Positions 25,976 through 35,220 are shown, numbered from the stretch's first letter. The stretch is DNA of 36,961 nucleotides from Porticoccus sp. (GCA_002733125.1 NVUM01000005.1:101926-138886); one strand, 5' to 3'. The notes: generated by a model from the letters alone, not told the origin. Numbers and translations are program-made.

Positions 25976-27049
25976 ATGACCAACGCCGTTGATAACATTA
26001 ATATTCTCTCTCAGGATGTGCTGGTCACGCCAAGAGATTTAAAACAGGAATTGCCCCTGTCCGATGCCGCCCGAAAAACCATTACAGAGGGCCGCCAAGT
26101 CATTCAGAATATCCTGAACCACAAGGATCACAGAATCCTTGTGGTCGTTGGGCCCTGCTCCATTCATGACACCAAAGCTGCGCTGGATTATGCGGCACGA
26201 CTAAAGAAACTGGCCGATGCGGTCAGTGATTCGCTATTTATTGTCATGCGTGTGTATTTTGAAAAACCCCGTACCACCACCGGCTGGAAGGGACTTATCA
26301 ACGACCCCTACCTGAATGACTCCTTCAAGATATCCGAGGGGCTGCATGTGGGGCGCAGGCTGTTACTGGATATTGCAGAGCTGGGTTTACCTACTGCGAC
26401 AGAGGCGCTCGACCCTATTTCTCCACAATACATTCAGGACCTGATCTCCTGGTCTGCCATCGGCGCGAGAACGACTGAATCCCAGACCCATCGGGAAATG
26501 GCTTCCGGGCTGTCGTGCGCCGTTGGTTTCAAAAACGGCACTGACGGTAGCCTGAGTGTCGCCATCAATGCACTAAAATCCGTTGCCAGCCCCCACCGCT
26601 TTCTCGGTATCAACGCCGAAGGCAGAGTGGCCATTGTTACCACCGCAGGTAATCCCTACGCCCATGTGGTATTGCGGGGAGGTGACGGAAAGCCAAATTA
26701 CGATTCCGTCAGCGTCAACCTTGCAGAACAGGAACTCAGGAAGTCAGGAATTACCCCGAATATCATGGTGGATTGCAGTCACGCCAATTCCAACAAAAAT
26801 CATGACCTGCAGACTCTGGTCATAGAGAATGTAACCAATCAGATCCTGGAGGGAAATCAATCGATTATCGGTCTGATGATCGAGAGCAACCTGAAATCAG
26901 GCAACCAGAAAATACCTGCCGACCTGAATGATCTCGAATACGGCGTATCGATCACCGATGCCTGTATAGACTGGGACACTACGGAGGAGGCATTGCGCAG
27001 TATGCACAACAAGCTCAAAGCGGTTTTACCACACCGACAAGCAAAATAA
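25976..27049 (+). CDS. aroG: 3-deoxy-7-phosphoheptulonate synthase (class I)
   Basis: This enzyme joins phosphoenolpyruvate and erythrose 4-phosphate, the entry step of the shikimate pathway. The 357-residue protein is near the length of the E. coli AroF/G/H enzymes (348-356). It has VVVGPCSIHDT (metal-binding Cys), MRVYFEKPRTTTGWKGLINDP, the GARTTESQTHREMASGLS block and MVDCSHANSNKN. The N-terminal 50 residues carry the regulatory extension of the feedback-inhibited type, but I cannot tell which aromatic amino acid inhibits it, so the symbol stands for the family. The ribosome site is weak. A strong terminator follows. The gene stands alone. Confidence 0.93.
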   Translation: MTNAVDNINILSQDVLVTPRDLKQELPLSDAARKTITEGRQVIQNILNHKDHRILVVVGPCSIHDTKAALDYAARLKKLADAVSDSLFIVMRVYFEKPRTTTGWKGLINDPYLNDSFKISEGLHVGRRLLLDIAELGLPTATEALDPISPQYIQDLISWSAIGARTTESQTHREMASGLSCAVGFKNGTDGSLSVAINALKSVASPHRFLGINAEGRVAIVTTAGNPYAHVVLRGGDGKPNYDSVSVNLAEQELRKSGITPNIMVDCSHANSNKNHDLQTLVIENVTNQILEGNQSIIGLMIESNLKSGNQKIPADLNDLEYGVSITDACIDWDTTEEALRSMHNKLKAVLPHRQAK

Positions 27050-27061
27050 TTTCTCTATTCA

Positions 27062-27099
27062 GCATTAAAAAACAGGCATAATGGCCTGTTTTTTAATGC
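27062..27099. terminator. Bidirectional Rho-independent terminator between aroG and the TetR gene
   Basis: A perfect 16 bp stem pairs 27062-27077 (GCATTAAAAAACAGGC) with 27084-27099 around a six-base loop, with the A/T part of the stem serving as the U-tract in both directions. It ends the DAHP synthase transcript on the plus strand and the convergent TetR transcript on the minus strand; the last codons of the TetR gene (stop at 27093-27095) lie inside the downstream arm. Confidence 0.93.
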
Positions 27100-27701
27100 T
27101 TTTCAATCATCTGTTCAGTAAAAACTGTACTCAGCCCGGCATCAATGACACGCCTTAATACATCCGTATTGGCACCGGATTTACACAGGGTGCGTAAGCC
27201 AGCCACAAGGGCAATCAGGTAATCGGCCAATCCTTCAATATCCTGCCCGGAGCCGATCCTGCCCAACCGCCTCGCCTCCAATAACCGGGTATAGAATAAT
27301 TGACGAATCCAGTGGATCGATTCCCGAGCTTTCCCGGCCAGCTCAGGCTTATTATTACTTAGTTCAGAGATCGCGTTGAAAAACAGGCAGCCATTGGCTA
27401 ACTGGCTCTGTTCGGGTTCAAAAAATGCCTTGTCAAAAAAAGAAGCGATTGCTTCACATGGATCTTCGATACTGACAAGCGTGCAGCTGAATAAATGGCA
27501 CTGAAGATAGGCCATATAGTGATCAAGCACTGTACTGAACAATGTGGCCTTACTACCAAAAGAGCTGTAGAGGCTACCTCTATTGAGGTTCATCACGCTA
27601 AGAAGTTTACTGATGGAACTGGCCTCATATCCATCAGACCAAAACAGAGACAGGGCATTATCGAGGACCTCTTCCCGATCAAACTCTGGCAGCCTGGGCA
27701 T
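27093..27701 (-). CDS. TetR/AcrR family transcriptional regulator
   Basis: The 202-residue protein has the N-terminal TetR helix-turn-helix: REEVLDNALSLFWSDGYEASSISKLLSVMNLNRGSLYSSFGSKATLF, residues about 9-56. The C-terminal ligand domain resembles that of the AcrR subgroup with NGCLFFNAISEL and LIALVAGLRTLCKSG. AAGGAG lies seven bases before the ATG. The neighbours are nfuA upstream on the same strand and DAHP synthase convergent. No divergent enzyme or transporter gene reveals its target, so it may act only on itself or at a distance. The 96 bp upstream is AT-rich with repeated ATACT elements. Confidence 0.92.
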   Translation of the reverse strand: MPRLPEFDREEVLDNALSLFWSDGYEASSISKLLSVMNLNRGSLYSSFGSKATLFSTVLDHYMAYLQCHLFSCTLVSIEDPCEAIASFFDKAFFEPEQSQLANGCLFFNAISELSNNKPELAGKARESIHWIRQLFYTRLLEARRLGRIGSGQDIEGLADYLIALVAGLRTLCKSGANTDVLRRVIDAGLSTVFTEQMIEKH

Positions 27702-27797
27702 CCAATGCTCCTTACTGGCCTAGTTACTGAAAGCCAGCTGGATTAGTATTTCAAGTTCACCGTATCAGTATATATAAAAAGCGCTTGGAGTGCGGCT

Positions 27798-28379
27798 CTA
27801 GATATAGGCCTGGCTCCGATCAGAGTGATCCGTGACATCCCTGATGCCCTTGAGCTCAGGAATTTTTTCAAGCATCGTCTTCTCTACACCCTCCTTGAGG
27901 GTCACATCGGCCATACCGCAGCCCTGGCAGCCACCACCGAAACGCAGTACGGCCACATTATCTACAATTTCCTCAAGGCTGATGACCCCACCATGGGCGG
28001 CCAGCCCGGGATTGATTTCATTGTAAAGCAGGTAGTTAATTCGGTCTTCTAGTGGACTATCGTCGCTGACTCTAGGCATACGTGAATTGGGGGCCCTGAT
28101 AGTCAACTGCCCACCAAACTTCTCGTCGGCATAATCCACCTTCGCGTCTTCAAGAAACGGCAGACTACGGTGGTCAAAATACGCCTTGAAGCTGGCCAGC
28201 TCCATCATCTCATCCTTCTCCTGTTCTTCACCCGGACGGCAATAGGCTATACAGGTTTCTGCCTTCGGTGTCCCCGGATCGGTGACAAACATACGAATAC
28301 CGATGCCTTCGCAATCCTGTTTGGCCAACAGCCCCGCCAGATAGTGTTCAGCGGATTCGGTGATAGTGATACTCAGCAT
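27798..28379 (-). CDS. nfuA: Fe-S biogenesis protein NfuA
   Basis: NfuA is a late-acting iron-sulfur carrier that delivers clusters to enzymes such as aconitase and lipoyl synthase. The protein has 193 residues (191 in E. coli). It has an N-terminal degenerate A-type domain ([14 protein letters not shown]) and a C-terminal Nfu domain with the cluster-binding [19 protein letters not shown] (C151, C154). The frame extends upstream to 28484, but the ATG at 28379 (AGGT eight bases before it) gives the standard N terminus. Upstream lie a promoter and a near-consensus IscR type 1 site, so IscR probably represses it when Fe-S clusters are plentiful. Confidence 0.96.
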   Translation of the reverse strand: MLSITITESAEHYLAGLLAKQDCEGIGIRMFVTDPGTPKAETCIAYCRPGEEQEKDEMMELASFKAYFDHRSLPFLEDAKVDYADEKFGGQLTIRAPNSRMPRVSDDSPLEDRINYLLYNEINPGLAAHGGVISLEEIVDNVAVLRFGGGCQGCGMADVTLKEGVEKTMLEKIPELKGIRDVTDHSDRSQAYI

Positions 28380-28397
28380 AAGAATGACCTGATAGAT

Positions 28398-28422
28398 ATA
28401 CCTGACTAATTTAGTCATGTAT
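28398..28422 (-). promoter_or_regulatory. Probable IscR type 1 binding site upstream of nfuA
   Basis: A 25 bp element centred on the palindrome TGACTAA-T-TTAGTCA (28403-28417) lies 19 bp upstream of the nfuA start. Read on the plus strand it matches the E. coli IscR type 1 consensus ATASYYGACTRWWWYAGTCRRSTAT at 24 of 25 positions; the only mismatch is T in place of the second R. In E. coli the type 1 sites include nfuA itself. The site covers the likely transcription start, which fits repression. Confidence 0.75.
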
Positions 28423-28449
28423 TCTAGCAGCCTTGTTTGAACGCGACAA
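28421..28449 (-). promoter_or_regulatory. Sigma-70-like promoter for nfuA
   Basis: On the minus strand TTGTCG (28444-28449) and TAGAAT (28421-28426) are 17 bp apart. Transcription would start about 7 bp further, inside the IscR-like palindrome. The -10 overlaps the edge of the IscR site by two bases. Confidence 0.6.
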
Positions 28450-28576
28450 TCAAACACCGGACTTTTTAACCAGCTACAGCCCACTGGCGGAACCAGGTGT
28501 CGGCAAGCTGAGAACCAACGGATAAATCTGCTAGAATGCAGCCCCTTGTTTATCCCCAGTTACAGAGAAACACACC

Positions 28577-31500
28577 TTGAATAATCGACAAACTCGCATC
28601 GACGCTCTTCAGCGCGCAGCAACACAACGCATTCTGATTCTGGATGGCGGCATGGGCACCATGATCCAGTCTCATCGTTTTACCGAGTCCGATTACCGGG
28701 GTGAACGTTTCGCCGACTGGTCGCAAGATGTAGCCGGCAACAATGACCTGCTCTCACTGACACAACCCGGAGTGATTCGTGCGCTTCACGAGGCCTATCT
28801 CGAAGCCGGTGCGGATATTATCGAGACCAACACCTTTAATTCCACCACCGTATCCATGACGGACTACGGTATGGAGTCGCTGGCCCGGGAGCTGAACGAA
28901 GCGGGTGCCAGACTTGCCAGAGAGGCCTGTGATGCCATCGCCACACCGGACAAACCCCGTTGGGTGGCGGGAGTTATCGGACCCACCAGCCGCACCTGCT
29001 CCATATCACCGGACGTCAACGATCCCGGCGCGAGAAACACCAGCTTTGATGAACTGGTGGCTACTTATATGGAAGCCACTGAAGGACTCATTGCAGGTGG
29101 TTCTGACATTATCCTGATTGAGACTGTGTTCGATACACTGAACGCCAAAGCGGCAGTTTTTGCAGTACAGGCTGTTTTTGAAAAACTCGATACCGAACTG
29201 CCCCTGATGATTTCCGGTACGATTACAGATGCCAGTGGCCGCACTCTGTCGGGTCAAACTCCCGAAGCCTTCTGGAACTCATTGGCTCACGCCAGACCGT
29301 TTTCGATCGGCCTCAACTGTGCTCTGGGCGCCAAGGAACTCCGACCACACATCGAAGAATTATCACGGGTTGCCAACACCCTGGTCAGTGCCCATCCCAA
29401 TGCGGGACTGCCAAATGAGTTTGGTGAATACGATGAAAGCGCAGCCGAGATGGCCGAGATTGTCGAAGAATTCGCCCAGAGTGGCCTGATCAATATTCTC
29501 GGCGGATGCTGTGGTACCACGCCCGACCATATCCGGGCAATTGCCGAAGCTGTGGCCACCAAGGCCATTCGACAGGTGCCGGAGATTGCCCCGGCCTGTC
29601 GGCTTTCCGGTCTCGAAGCATTCAACATTACTGACGAATCGCTGTTCGTCAATGTGGGGGAGCGCTGCAATGTCACCGGCTCTGCCCGTTTCAAATCGCT
29701 GGTCATGAACGGTGACTACGACACGGCGCTGCAAGTGGCACGGCAACAGGTGGAAGATGGCGCACAGATCATCGATGTCAATATGGATGAGGGCATGCTC
29801 GATGCTGTGGAGGCCATGACCACGTTTCTCAAACTGGTGGCATCAGAACCGGATATTTCACGCATACCGCTGATGATTGACTCATCGAAATGGCATGTGA
29901 TCGAAGCCGGTTTAAAGTGGGCACAGGGCAAGTGCGTGGTCAACTCGATCAGCCTCAAGGAAGGTGAGGAGTCCTTTATCGAACAGGCCAAACTATGCCT
30001 GCGCTATGGTGCCGCAGTGGTCGTCATGGCGTTTGACGAAGACGGTCAGGCAGATAACCTGGAAAGACGCAAGAAGATTTGCCAGCGCTGCTATGACATC
30101 CTAGTCAATCAGGTAGGGTTCCCGCCCCAGGACATTATCTTTGATCCCAATGTGTTTGCCGTGGCCACCGGGATTGATGAACACAACAACTACGCCATGG
30201 ACTTCATCGAAGCCTCAAGCTGGATCACCCGGAACCTGCCCCACGCACTGATCTCCGGGGGCATCAGTAATGTGTCTTTCTCCTTCCGGGGCAACAATCC
30301 TGTGAGGGAGGCAATTCACTCTGTGTTTCTCTACCACGCTATCAAGGCCGGGCTGCGGATGGGCATCGTCAATGCAGGACAGCTGGCCGTCTACAGCGAC
30401 TTACCTGATGAGCTGCGAGACCGGGTTGAGGATGTGATCCTCAACCGCCATGCCGAGGCCACGGAAAACCTGCTCAACATCGCCGAAAAATATCGCGGCG
30501 ATGGCAGTGGCACAGAGCGCAAGGAAGATCTGGAATGGCGTTGCTGGCCAGTAAAAAAACGCCTAGAACATTCACTGGTAAAAGGGATAACCAGCTATAT
30601 CGAAGAGGATACCGAAGCTGCGAGACAGGAAGCTGAACGCCCTCTGCATGTGATTGAAGGCCCCCTGATGGATGGGATGAACGTGGTTGGCGACCTGTTC
30701 AGCGAGGGCAAGATGTTCCTCCCACAGGTAGTAAAATCTGCCCGTGTCATGAAGCAGGCAGTCGCCTACCTGCAGCCATTCATAGAGGCTGAAAAAGAAG
30801 AAGATGCCCAGGCCAACGGCAAGATCCTGATGGCTACGGTCAAGGGCGATGTCCACGATATCGGCAAGAATATTGTCGGTGTTGTCCTGCGCTGCAACAA
30901 TTATGAGGTAATCGATCTTGGCGTCATGGTGCCCGCCGACAAAATCATTGATACAGCACTCAGGGAATCCGTGGATATTATTGGCCTCTCAGGGCTGATC
31001 ACTCCCTCGCTTGATGAAATGGTCCATATCGCCAGCGAACTGGAGCGACGCCAACTGAGTTTTCCGCTACTGATAGGCGGTGCCACTACATCCAAGGCCC
31101 ACACTGCGGTTAAAATTGATCCGAAATATCAACGCAATCAGACTGTTTACGTGCCCGATGCATCCCGGGCCGTTGGCGTTGCCAGCAAACTTCTCAGCAA
31201 GGATCTCCGCGATGCCTTTGTGGCAGACCTCCAGCTGGAATATGAACAGGTTCGGCACCGCACGGCCAACCGCAAACCACGCGGAACCATTCTCACCTAC
31301 AAGGAGGCCCGAAAAGCCGGGCTGAAAACCGATTGGAGCAAATATCAACCAGCGGTCCCCGGCAAATTGGGTATACAGGTCATGGAGGACTACCCCCTAG
31401 AAGAGCTGGTGGAAATGATCGACTGGACACCCTTCTTTATTACCTGGGGCCTGTCGGGCAAATACCCGAAAATTCTTGACGACGATAAAGTCGGTGAAGC

Positions 31501-32269
31501 GGCACGCAATCTGTTTTCTGATGCAAAAGACATGTTGCGAAAATTGATAAATGGCAAACTGATCAAGGCCAGAGGTGTCTTCGGACTTTGGCCGGCCAAT
31601 ACCGTCAATGCGGACGACATTGAAGTTTATGCTGATGAGTCGCGCAAGGATGTCATCGGCACACTGCACCAGATTCGTCAACAAACCAGAAAGCCGGGGG
31701 CTCCACCACAGATGATGTCACTTGCAGATTATGTCGCGCCAAAGGAAACTGCTATTCAGGATTATATCGGCGCCTTCGCGGTCACTGCTGGCATCGGTGC
31801 CGATGAATTGGCCCGGGAATACGAAGCCAATGGCGATGACTACAACAGCATCATGGTAAAAGCGCTGGCAGACCGGTTCGCAGAAGCCTTCGCGGAGCGG
31901 CTTCACCAGCGCGTCCGAACCGAGTTTTGGGGCTACGCCGCTGATGAAGCACTGGACACGAAGGCACTGATAAAAGAGGCCTATCGCGGTATCCGGCCCG
32001 CACCGGGTTATCCCGCCTGCCCTGACCACAGTGAAAAAGAAACGCTTTTCAGGTTGCTTGATGCCACCGCCACAACCGGGATTTCCCTGACCGAAAGCTT
32101 TGCCATGTTGCCTGCGGCCTCAGTGAGTGGCTTTTATTTCTCCCACCCGCAGGCGAAATATTTCAATACAGGGAAAATCCAGCGGGATCAACTTGAAAGC
32201 CTGGCCGAGAGGAAGGGTGTTCCTGTCGCCCAGATGGAACGCTGGTTGAGTCCGGTGCTGGACGATTGA
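28577..32269 (+). CDS. metH: Cobalamin-dependent methionine synthase MetH
   Basis: MetH transfers a methyl group from 5-methyltetrahydrofolate through cobalamin to homocysteine. The protein has 1230 residues (1227 in E. coli) and all modules: the homocysteine domain with zinc Cys248, Cys311 and Cys312; the folate domain ([14 protein letters not shown] onward, about 350-640); the cap and cobalamin domains with the lower-ligand motif GDVHDIGKN (His760); and the reactivation domain with [15 protein letters not shown]. The start must be TTG at 28577: the frame has a stop at 28532 and no ATG before DGGMGTMIQ. The ribosome site is weak. It is divergent from nfuA by 197 bp. I see no cobalamin or SAM riboswitch upstream. 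Confidence 0.97.
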   Translation: MNNRQTRIDALQRAATQRILILDGGMGTMIQSHRFTESDYRGERFADWSQDVAGNNDLLSLTQPGVIRALHEAYLEAGADIIETNTFNSTTVSMTDYGMESLARELNEAGARLAREACDAIATPDKPRWVAGVIGPTSRTCSISPDVNDPGARNTSFDELVATYMEATEGLIAGGSDIILIETVFDTLNAKAAVFAVQAVFEKLDTELPLMISGTITDASGRTLSGQTPEAFWNSLAHARPFSIGLNCALGAKELRPHIEELSRVANTLVSAHPNAGLPNEFGEYDESAAEMAEIVEEFAQSGLINILGGCCGTTPDHIRAIAEAVATKAIRQVPEIAPACRLSGLEAFNITDESLFVNVGERCNVTGSARFKSLVMNGDYDTALQVARQQVEDGAQIIDVNMDEGMLDAVEAMTTFLKLVASEPDISRIPLMIDSSKWHVIEAGLKWAQGKCVVNSISLKEGEESFIEQAKLCLRYGAAVVVMAFDEDGQADNLERRKKICQRCYDILVNQVGFPPQDIIFDPNVFAVATGIDEHNNYAMDFIEASSWITRNLPHALISGGISNVSFSFRGNNPVREAIHSVFLYHAIKAGLRMGIVNAGQLAVYSDLPDELRDRVEDVILNRHAEATENLLNIAEKYRGDGSGTERKEDLEWRCWPVKKRLEHSLVKGITSYIEEDTEAARQEAERPLHVIEGPLMDGMNVVGDLFSEGKMFLPQVVKSARVMKQAVAYLQPFIEAEKEEDAQANGKILMATVKGDVHDIGKNIVGVVLRCNNYEVIDLGVMVPADKIIDTALRESVDIIGLSGLITPSLDEMVHIASELERRQLSFPLLIGGATTSKAHTAVKIDPKYQRNQTVYVPDASRAVGVASKLLSKDLRDAFVADLQLEYEQVRHRTANRKPRGTILTYKEARKAGLKTDWSKYQPAVPGKLGIQVMEDYPLEELVEMIDWTPFFITWGLSGKYPKILDDDKVGEAARNLFSDAKDMLRKLINGKLIKARGVFGLWPANTVNADDIEVYADESRKDVIGTLHQIRQQTRKPGAPPQMMSLADYVAPKETAIQDYIGAFAVTAGIGADELAREYEANGDDYNSIMVKALADRFAEAFAERLHQRVRTEFWGYAADEALDTKALIKEAYRGIRPAPGYPACPDHSEKETLFRLLDATATTGISLTESFAMLPAASVSGFYFSHPQAKYFNTGKIQRDQLESLAERKGVPVAQMERWLSPVLDD

Positions 32270-32271
32270 GC

Positions 32272-32487
32272 ATGAACGATGACAACGACCAAAAACCTGG
32301 CTTCTGGCAGATTGTATTCAGCACCCTCGCGGCCTTTTTGGGCGTACAGAGCAACAAAAACCGGGAGCGGGACTTTAAACACGGCAATATTTACGCTTAT
32401 ATCGCTTCAGGTCTGATCTTTACCGCTCTATTTATTTTCTGCGTGGTAGTGGTCGTAAAACTGGTACTCAAAAGTGCTGGCATGTAA
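32272..32487 (+). CDS. DUF2970 family small membrane protein
   Basis: The 71-residue protein starts MNDDNDQKPGFWQIVFSTLA and has the DUF2970 pattern AAFLGVQSNKNRERDFKHGNI followed by one C-terminal membrane helix (YIASGLIFTALFIFCVVVVVKLVL). Two further residues would be added by an in-frame TTG at 32266 that overlaps the metH stop. It begins 3 bp after metH ends, so it is made from the same message. Function unknown. Small membrane proteins of this type are common in proteobacteria, often beside unrelated genes. Confidence 0.88.
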   Translation: MNDDNDQKPGFWQIVFSTLAAFLGVQSNKNRERDFKHGNIYAYIASGLIFTALFIFCVVVVVKLVLKSAGM

Positions 32488-32522
32488 GAAAACCGTTCAG
32501 AGTCCACGCATGAACAGCGCAG

Positions 32523-32560
32523 AGATTAAAAAGGCGGCCCATGGGCCGCTTTTTTAATCT
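32523..32560. terminator. Strong bidirectional terminator between metH-DUF2970 and the 43-residue membrane protein gene
   Basis: The palindromic core GCGGCCCATGGGCCGC (32534-32549) is extended by an AT-rich stem pairing AGATTAAAAA (32523-32532) with TTTTTAATCT (32551-32560). U-tracts occur in both directions. It lies 36 bp after the DUF2970 stop on the plus strand and 17 bp after the stop of the minus-strand small gene. Confidence 0.93.
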
Positions 32561-32576
32561 TCTTTGTGCTTCGAAC

Positions 32577-32708
32577 CTACAAAGTGGTCAGCCAGAAAAC
32601 GACGGCCAACACAACAATCGTCACAGCCGCGACGGTGGCAATGGCATCGACGCTACTGTCATCATTCCTGGACTCGTCAGGTTGGGCAACTTCCGCTTGG
32701 TCAGACAT
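32577..32708 (-). CDS. 43-residue single-helix membrane protein
   Basis: The frame runs from ATG at 32708 to TAG at 32577-32579 and encodes a polar N terminus (MSDQAEVAQPDESRNDDSSV) followed by one clean membrane helix (AIATVAAVTIVVLAVVFWLTTL) ending two residues before the stop. AGAGGG lies seven bases before the ATG and a strong terminator follows the stop, so it has all the marks of a real gene though it is below usual size cut-offs. The arrangement, an acidic tail and a helix at the very C terminus, suggests a tail-anchored inner-membrane protein. No family is recognised. It is divergent from cysI and convergent with metH-DUF2970. Confidence 0.7.
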   Translation of the reverse strand: MSDQAEVAQPDESRNDDSSVDAIATVAAVTIVVLAVVFWLTTL

Positions 32709-32878
32709 TTTTTAACCCTCTATGGCTTCATAAAAACGGCGCCCGGCATTGTAGCAATATCGATGGCCATTGTCCCAGCCATGACAGTCACCACAGCCTC
32801 GTTATTCCCCAACGGCCGGTACTTAGAGAGAAAAAGTTTTTCAAAAATGCTGACGTGGGCGCTATCATCCACATCCCA

Positions 32879-32907
32879 CTGACAGTCTGCGGGAATACCT
32901 GTAGAAT
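32879..32907 (+). promoter_or_regulatory. Sigma-70-like promoter for cysI
   Basis: CTGACA (32879-32884) and TAGAAT (32902-32907) are separated by exactly 17 bp, and the cysI ATG lies 41 bp after the -10. CysB normally controls cysI; its loose binding motif cannot be placed by eye. Confidence 0.6.
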
Positions 32908-32948
32908 TCGCGACTTTCTTTGTCTAGCTGCTGAAAACCTGACAATTT

Positions 32949-34616
32949 ATGTACCAATATACTGAAAACGATCAAAAAATCATTGAAGAGCGAGTAGCCC
33001 AGTTTCGCGGTCAGACCAGCCGTTATCTGGCCGGTGAACTGACCGATGAAGAGTTTCTGCCCCTGCGCCTGCAGAATGGCCTATACATTCAGCGTCTGGC
33101 ACCCATGCTTAGAATTGCAGTGCCCTACGGTCTGCTGAATTCAACACGATTGCGCAAGCTCGCCGATATTGTCAGAACCTATGATAAAGGCTACTGCCAT
33201 ATCACAACCCGGCAGAATATCCAGCTGAATTGGCCACAACTGGAAGAAGTGCCCGAGATCCTGGCTCAATTGGCAGAAGTGCAGATGCATGCCGTCCAAA
33301 CCAGCGGTAACTGTATTCGCAATATCACGTCGGACCAGTTTGCCGGTGTTGCTGCTGACGAAATTGAAGACCCGCGTCCCTGGTGTGAAATTCTTCGCCA
33401 GTGGTCAACCTTCCACCCCGAGTTTGCTTTTCTGCCGCGTAAATTCAAAATTGCCGTCAGCGGCACCGAAGGGGACCGTGCCGCTATTCTGGTTCACGAT
33501 ATCGGCCTGCAGATAGTCAGAAATGCTGCCGGGGAGATCGGTTTTCAGGTACTGGTCGGTGGTGGTCTTGGACGCACACCGGTAATAGGCAGTGTTATCC
33601 GTGAATTTCTGCCCTGGCAGCATCTGCTGACCTATCTGGAAGCCATTGTGCGTGTCTACAATCGCTACGGTAACCGCGCCAACAAGTACAAAGCCAGAAT
33701 CAAGATTCTGGTACGCGCCTGGACGCCCGAAGTCTTTGCTGAAAAAGTCGAGGCGGAGTGGGCCCATATCAAGGACAGTCCCGAAACACTCACCGAGGAA
33801 GAAGTAAAACGGGTAAAAGCCTACTTTACCGAACCCGCTTATGAGTCACTGGACGATGCCACTGCAGAAGCTTCACTCAGTAACCAGGCACAGGAACACA
33901 AAGCCTTCAGTCGCTGGCTGGAGCGCAACACCCACCCTCATCGGATACCGGGTTATCAAATTGTTACCCTGTCACTGAAACCAACCGGTGTTGCCCCCGG
34001 CGATGTAACGGACAGTCAGCTGGAAGCAATCGCCGATCTGGCAGATCAGTATTCCTTCAGTGAAATTCGTGCCACCCATAATCAGAACCTTGTCTTGGCA
34101 GACGTCAAAAAATCGGATTTGTTTGCCCTCTGGCAAAAAGCCAAAGTGGCCGGTTTTGCCACACCCAATATCGGTACCCTGACCGACCTGATCTGCTGCC
34201 CTGGAGGGGATTTTTGCTCACTGGCCAACGCTAAATCCATCCCTGTGGCTGAAGCTATCCAGCGCCGCTTCGATGATCTGGACTACCTCTATGATCTCGG
34301 CGACCTGACACTGAACATATCAGGCTGCATGAACGCCTGTGGCCACCACCATGTTGGCAATATCGGGGTACTCGGCGTCGATAAAAAAGGCGAGGAATTC
34401 TACCAGATTCAACTGGGAGGCAGGGCTGGCACAGATGCCGAACTGGCCAACGTGCTGGGGCCTTCTTTCGGCCGTGAAGAAATGCCCGACGTCATTGAGA
34501 AAATTCTCAATGTGTATTTACAAAACCGCCGCGGGGATGAACTGTTTATAGACACCTGTCGCCGCATTGGTCTCGATCCCTTCAAGGAGAGCGTCTATGC
34601 CAAAAATCATCATTAA
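32949..34616 (+). CDS. cysI: Assimilatory sulfite reductase hemoprotein (nitrite/sulfite reductase family)
   Basis: The enzyme reduces sulfite to sulfide with six electrons, using siroheme and a 4Fe-4S cluster. The 555-residue protein has the two-fold repeat of the family. It has LRIAVPYGLLNSTRLRKLADI and the YCHITTRQNIQLNW motif with the basic sulfite ligands, TSGNCIRNIT, PRKFKIAVSGTEGDR, and the cluster cysteines C417 and C423 (CPGGDFC) and C460 and C464 (SGCMNACGHHH). It is of the Pseudomonas CysI type. No flavoprotein CysJ gene is adjacent, so the electron donor may be ferredoxin or a distant protein. The DUF934 gene overlaps its end by 20 bp, as in Pseudomonas. Confidence 0.94.
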   Translation: MYQYTENDQKIIEERVAQFRGQTSRYLAGELTDEEFLPLRLQNGLYIQRLAPMLRIAVPYGLLNSTRLRKLADIVRTYDKGYCHITTRQNIQLNWPQLEEVPEILAQLAEVQMHAVQTSGNCIRNITSDQFAGVAADEIEDPRPWCEILRQWSTFHPEFAFLPRKFKIAVSGTEGDRAAILVHDIGLQIVRNAAGEIGFQVLVGGGLGRTPVIGSVIREFLPWQHLLTYLEAIVRVYNRYGNRANKYKARIKILVRAWTPEVFAEKVEAEWAHIKDSPETLTEEEVKRVKAYFTEPAYESLDDATAEASLSNQAQEHKAFSRWLERNTHPHRIPGYQIVTLSLKPTGVAPGDVTDSQLEAIADLADQYSFSEIRATHNQNLVLADVKKSDLFALWQKAKVAGFATPNIGTLTDLICCPGGDFCSLANAKSIPVAEAIQRRFDDLDYLYDLGDLTLNISGCMNACGHHHVGNIGVLGVDKKGEEFYQIQLGGRAGTDAELANVLGPSFGREEMPDVIEKILNVYLQNRRGDELFIDTCRRIGLDPFKESVYAKNHH

Positions 34617-35085
34617 AGACAAAATTGTCGATGACAAATGGGAGGTTCTCCCCAAAGTGTTTCTGGGAGAACCTCCGGTCAATAAACTCCTTTTGCTGCC
34701 CATGAAGTACTGGCTGGAACATTCAGAGACTCTTCGCCTGCCGGTGCTGGGCATCTGGATAGACAGTGATGAGGAAGTGGAAGACATCGGCGAGAAAGCG
34801 AATATGTTTCCGGTCATCGCTATTAATTTTCCCTCATTTACCGATGGACGTGGTTTTACTGCCGGCCGGCTGCTGCGCGAGCGCTATGGCTACAATGGGC
34901 AACTGCGCGCTATCGGCCATGTCATCCGCGATCAGTTGTTCTATCTGAAGCGCTGTGGTTTCGATGCTTTTCAGCTCAGAGAAGGCACTGACCTGGAAGA
35001 AGCACTGAAATCCCTGAATGATTTCAGCGTTACCTATCAGGGTGACGCGGACGACCCCAACCCACTATTCCGTCGCGACCAGTAA
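34597..35085 (+). CDS. DUF934 domain protein, sulfite-reductase-associated
   Basis: The 162-residue protein starts at ATG 34597 with AAGGAG seven bases before it; the frame could extend to 34567, but those codons have no ribosome site and sit inside cysI. It has the DUF934 pattern LLLPMKYWLEHSETL, the FPSFTDGRGFTAGRLLRERYGY block, RAIGHVIRDQLFYLKRCGFDAFQLREG and the C-terminal FSVTYQGDADDPNPLFRR. DUF934 genes nearly always follow ferredoxin-type cysI genes in proteobacteria, so a role in sulfite reduction, perhaps in assembling the enzyme, is inferred. It overlaps the end of cysI by 20 bp, which couples the two. Confidence 0.92.
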   Translation: MPKIIIKDKIVDDKWEVLPKVFLGEPPVNKLLLLPMKYWLEHSETLRLPVLGIWIDSDEEVEDIGEKANMFPVIAINFPSFTDGRGFTAGRLLRERYGYNGQLRAIGHVIRDQLFYLKRCGFDAFQLREGTDLEEALKSLNDFSVTYQGDADDPNPLFRRDQ

Positions 35086-35177
35086 GCTTTATGCCTGGCC
35101 TCAACAGGGCCGTAGACATCAATCCTGACATGCTAAACAGCCCCCTGACATTACGTAACAGTCAGTCAGGCTTGTCG

Positions 35178-35213
35178 CTCCAGAATCCATCACGCACAAT
35201 ACGGGTTCTGGAG
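35178..35213 (+). promoter_or_regulatory. Leader hairpin that hides the antiporter ribosome-binding site
   Basis: CTCCAGAATCC (35178-35188) can pair with GGGTTCTGGAG (35203-35213) over 11 bp, with one G-T wobble and a 14-base loop. The GGAG at 35210-35213, seven bases before the ATG at 35221, is inside the stem, so the start would be blocked when folded. No T-run follows, so it is not a terminator. Confidence 0.5.
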
Positions 35214-35220
35214 TGATCCT

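Noticed and set aside
28480-28576. Cobalamin or SAM riboswitch upstream of metH
   Set aside because: The 97 bp before the start has no B12-box (GCCACTG) in the right context and no room for a full aptamer; a GCCCACTGG-like string at 28480 is too short to support one.
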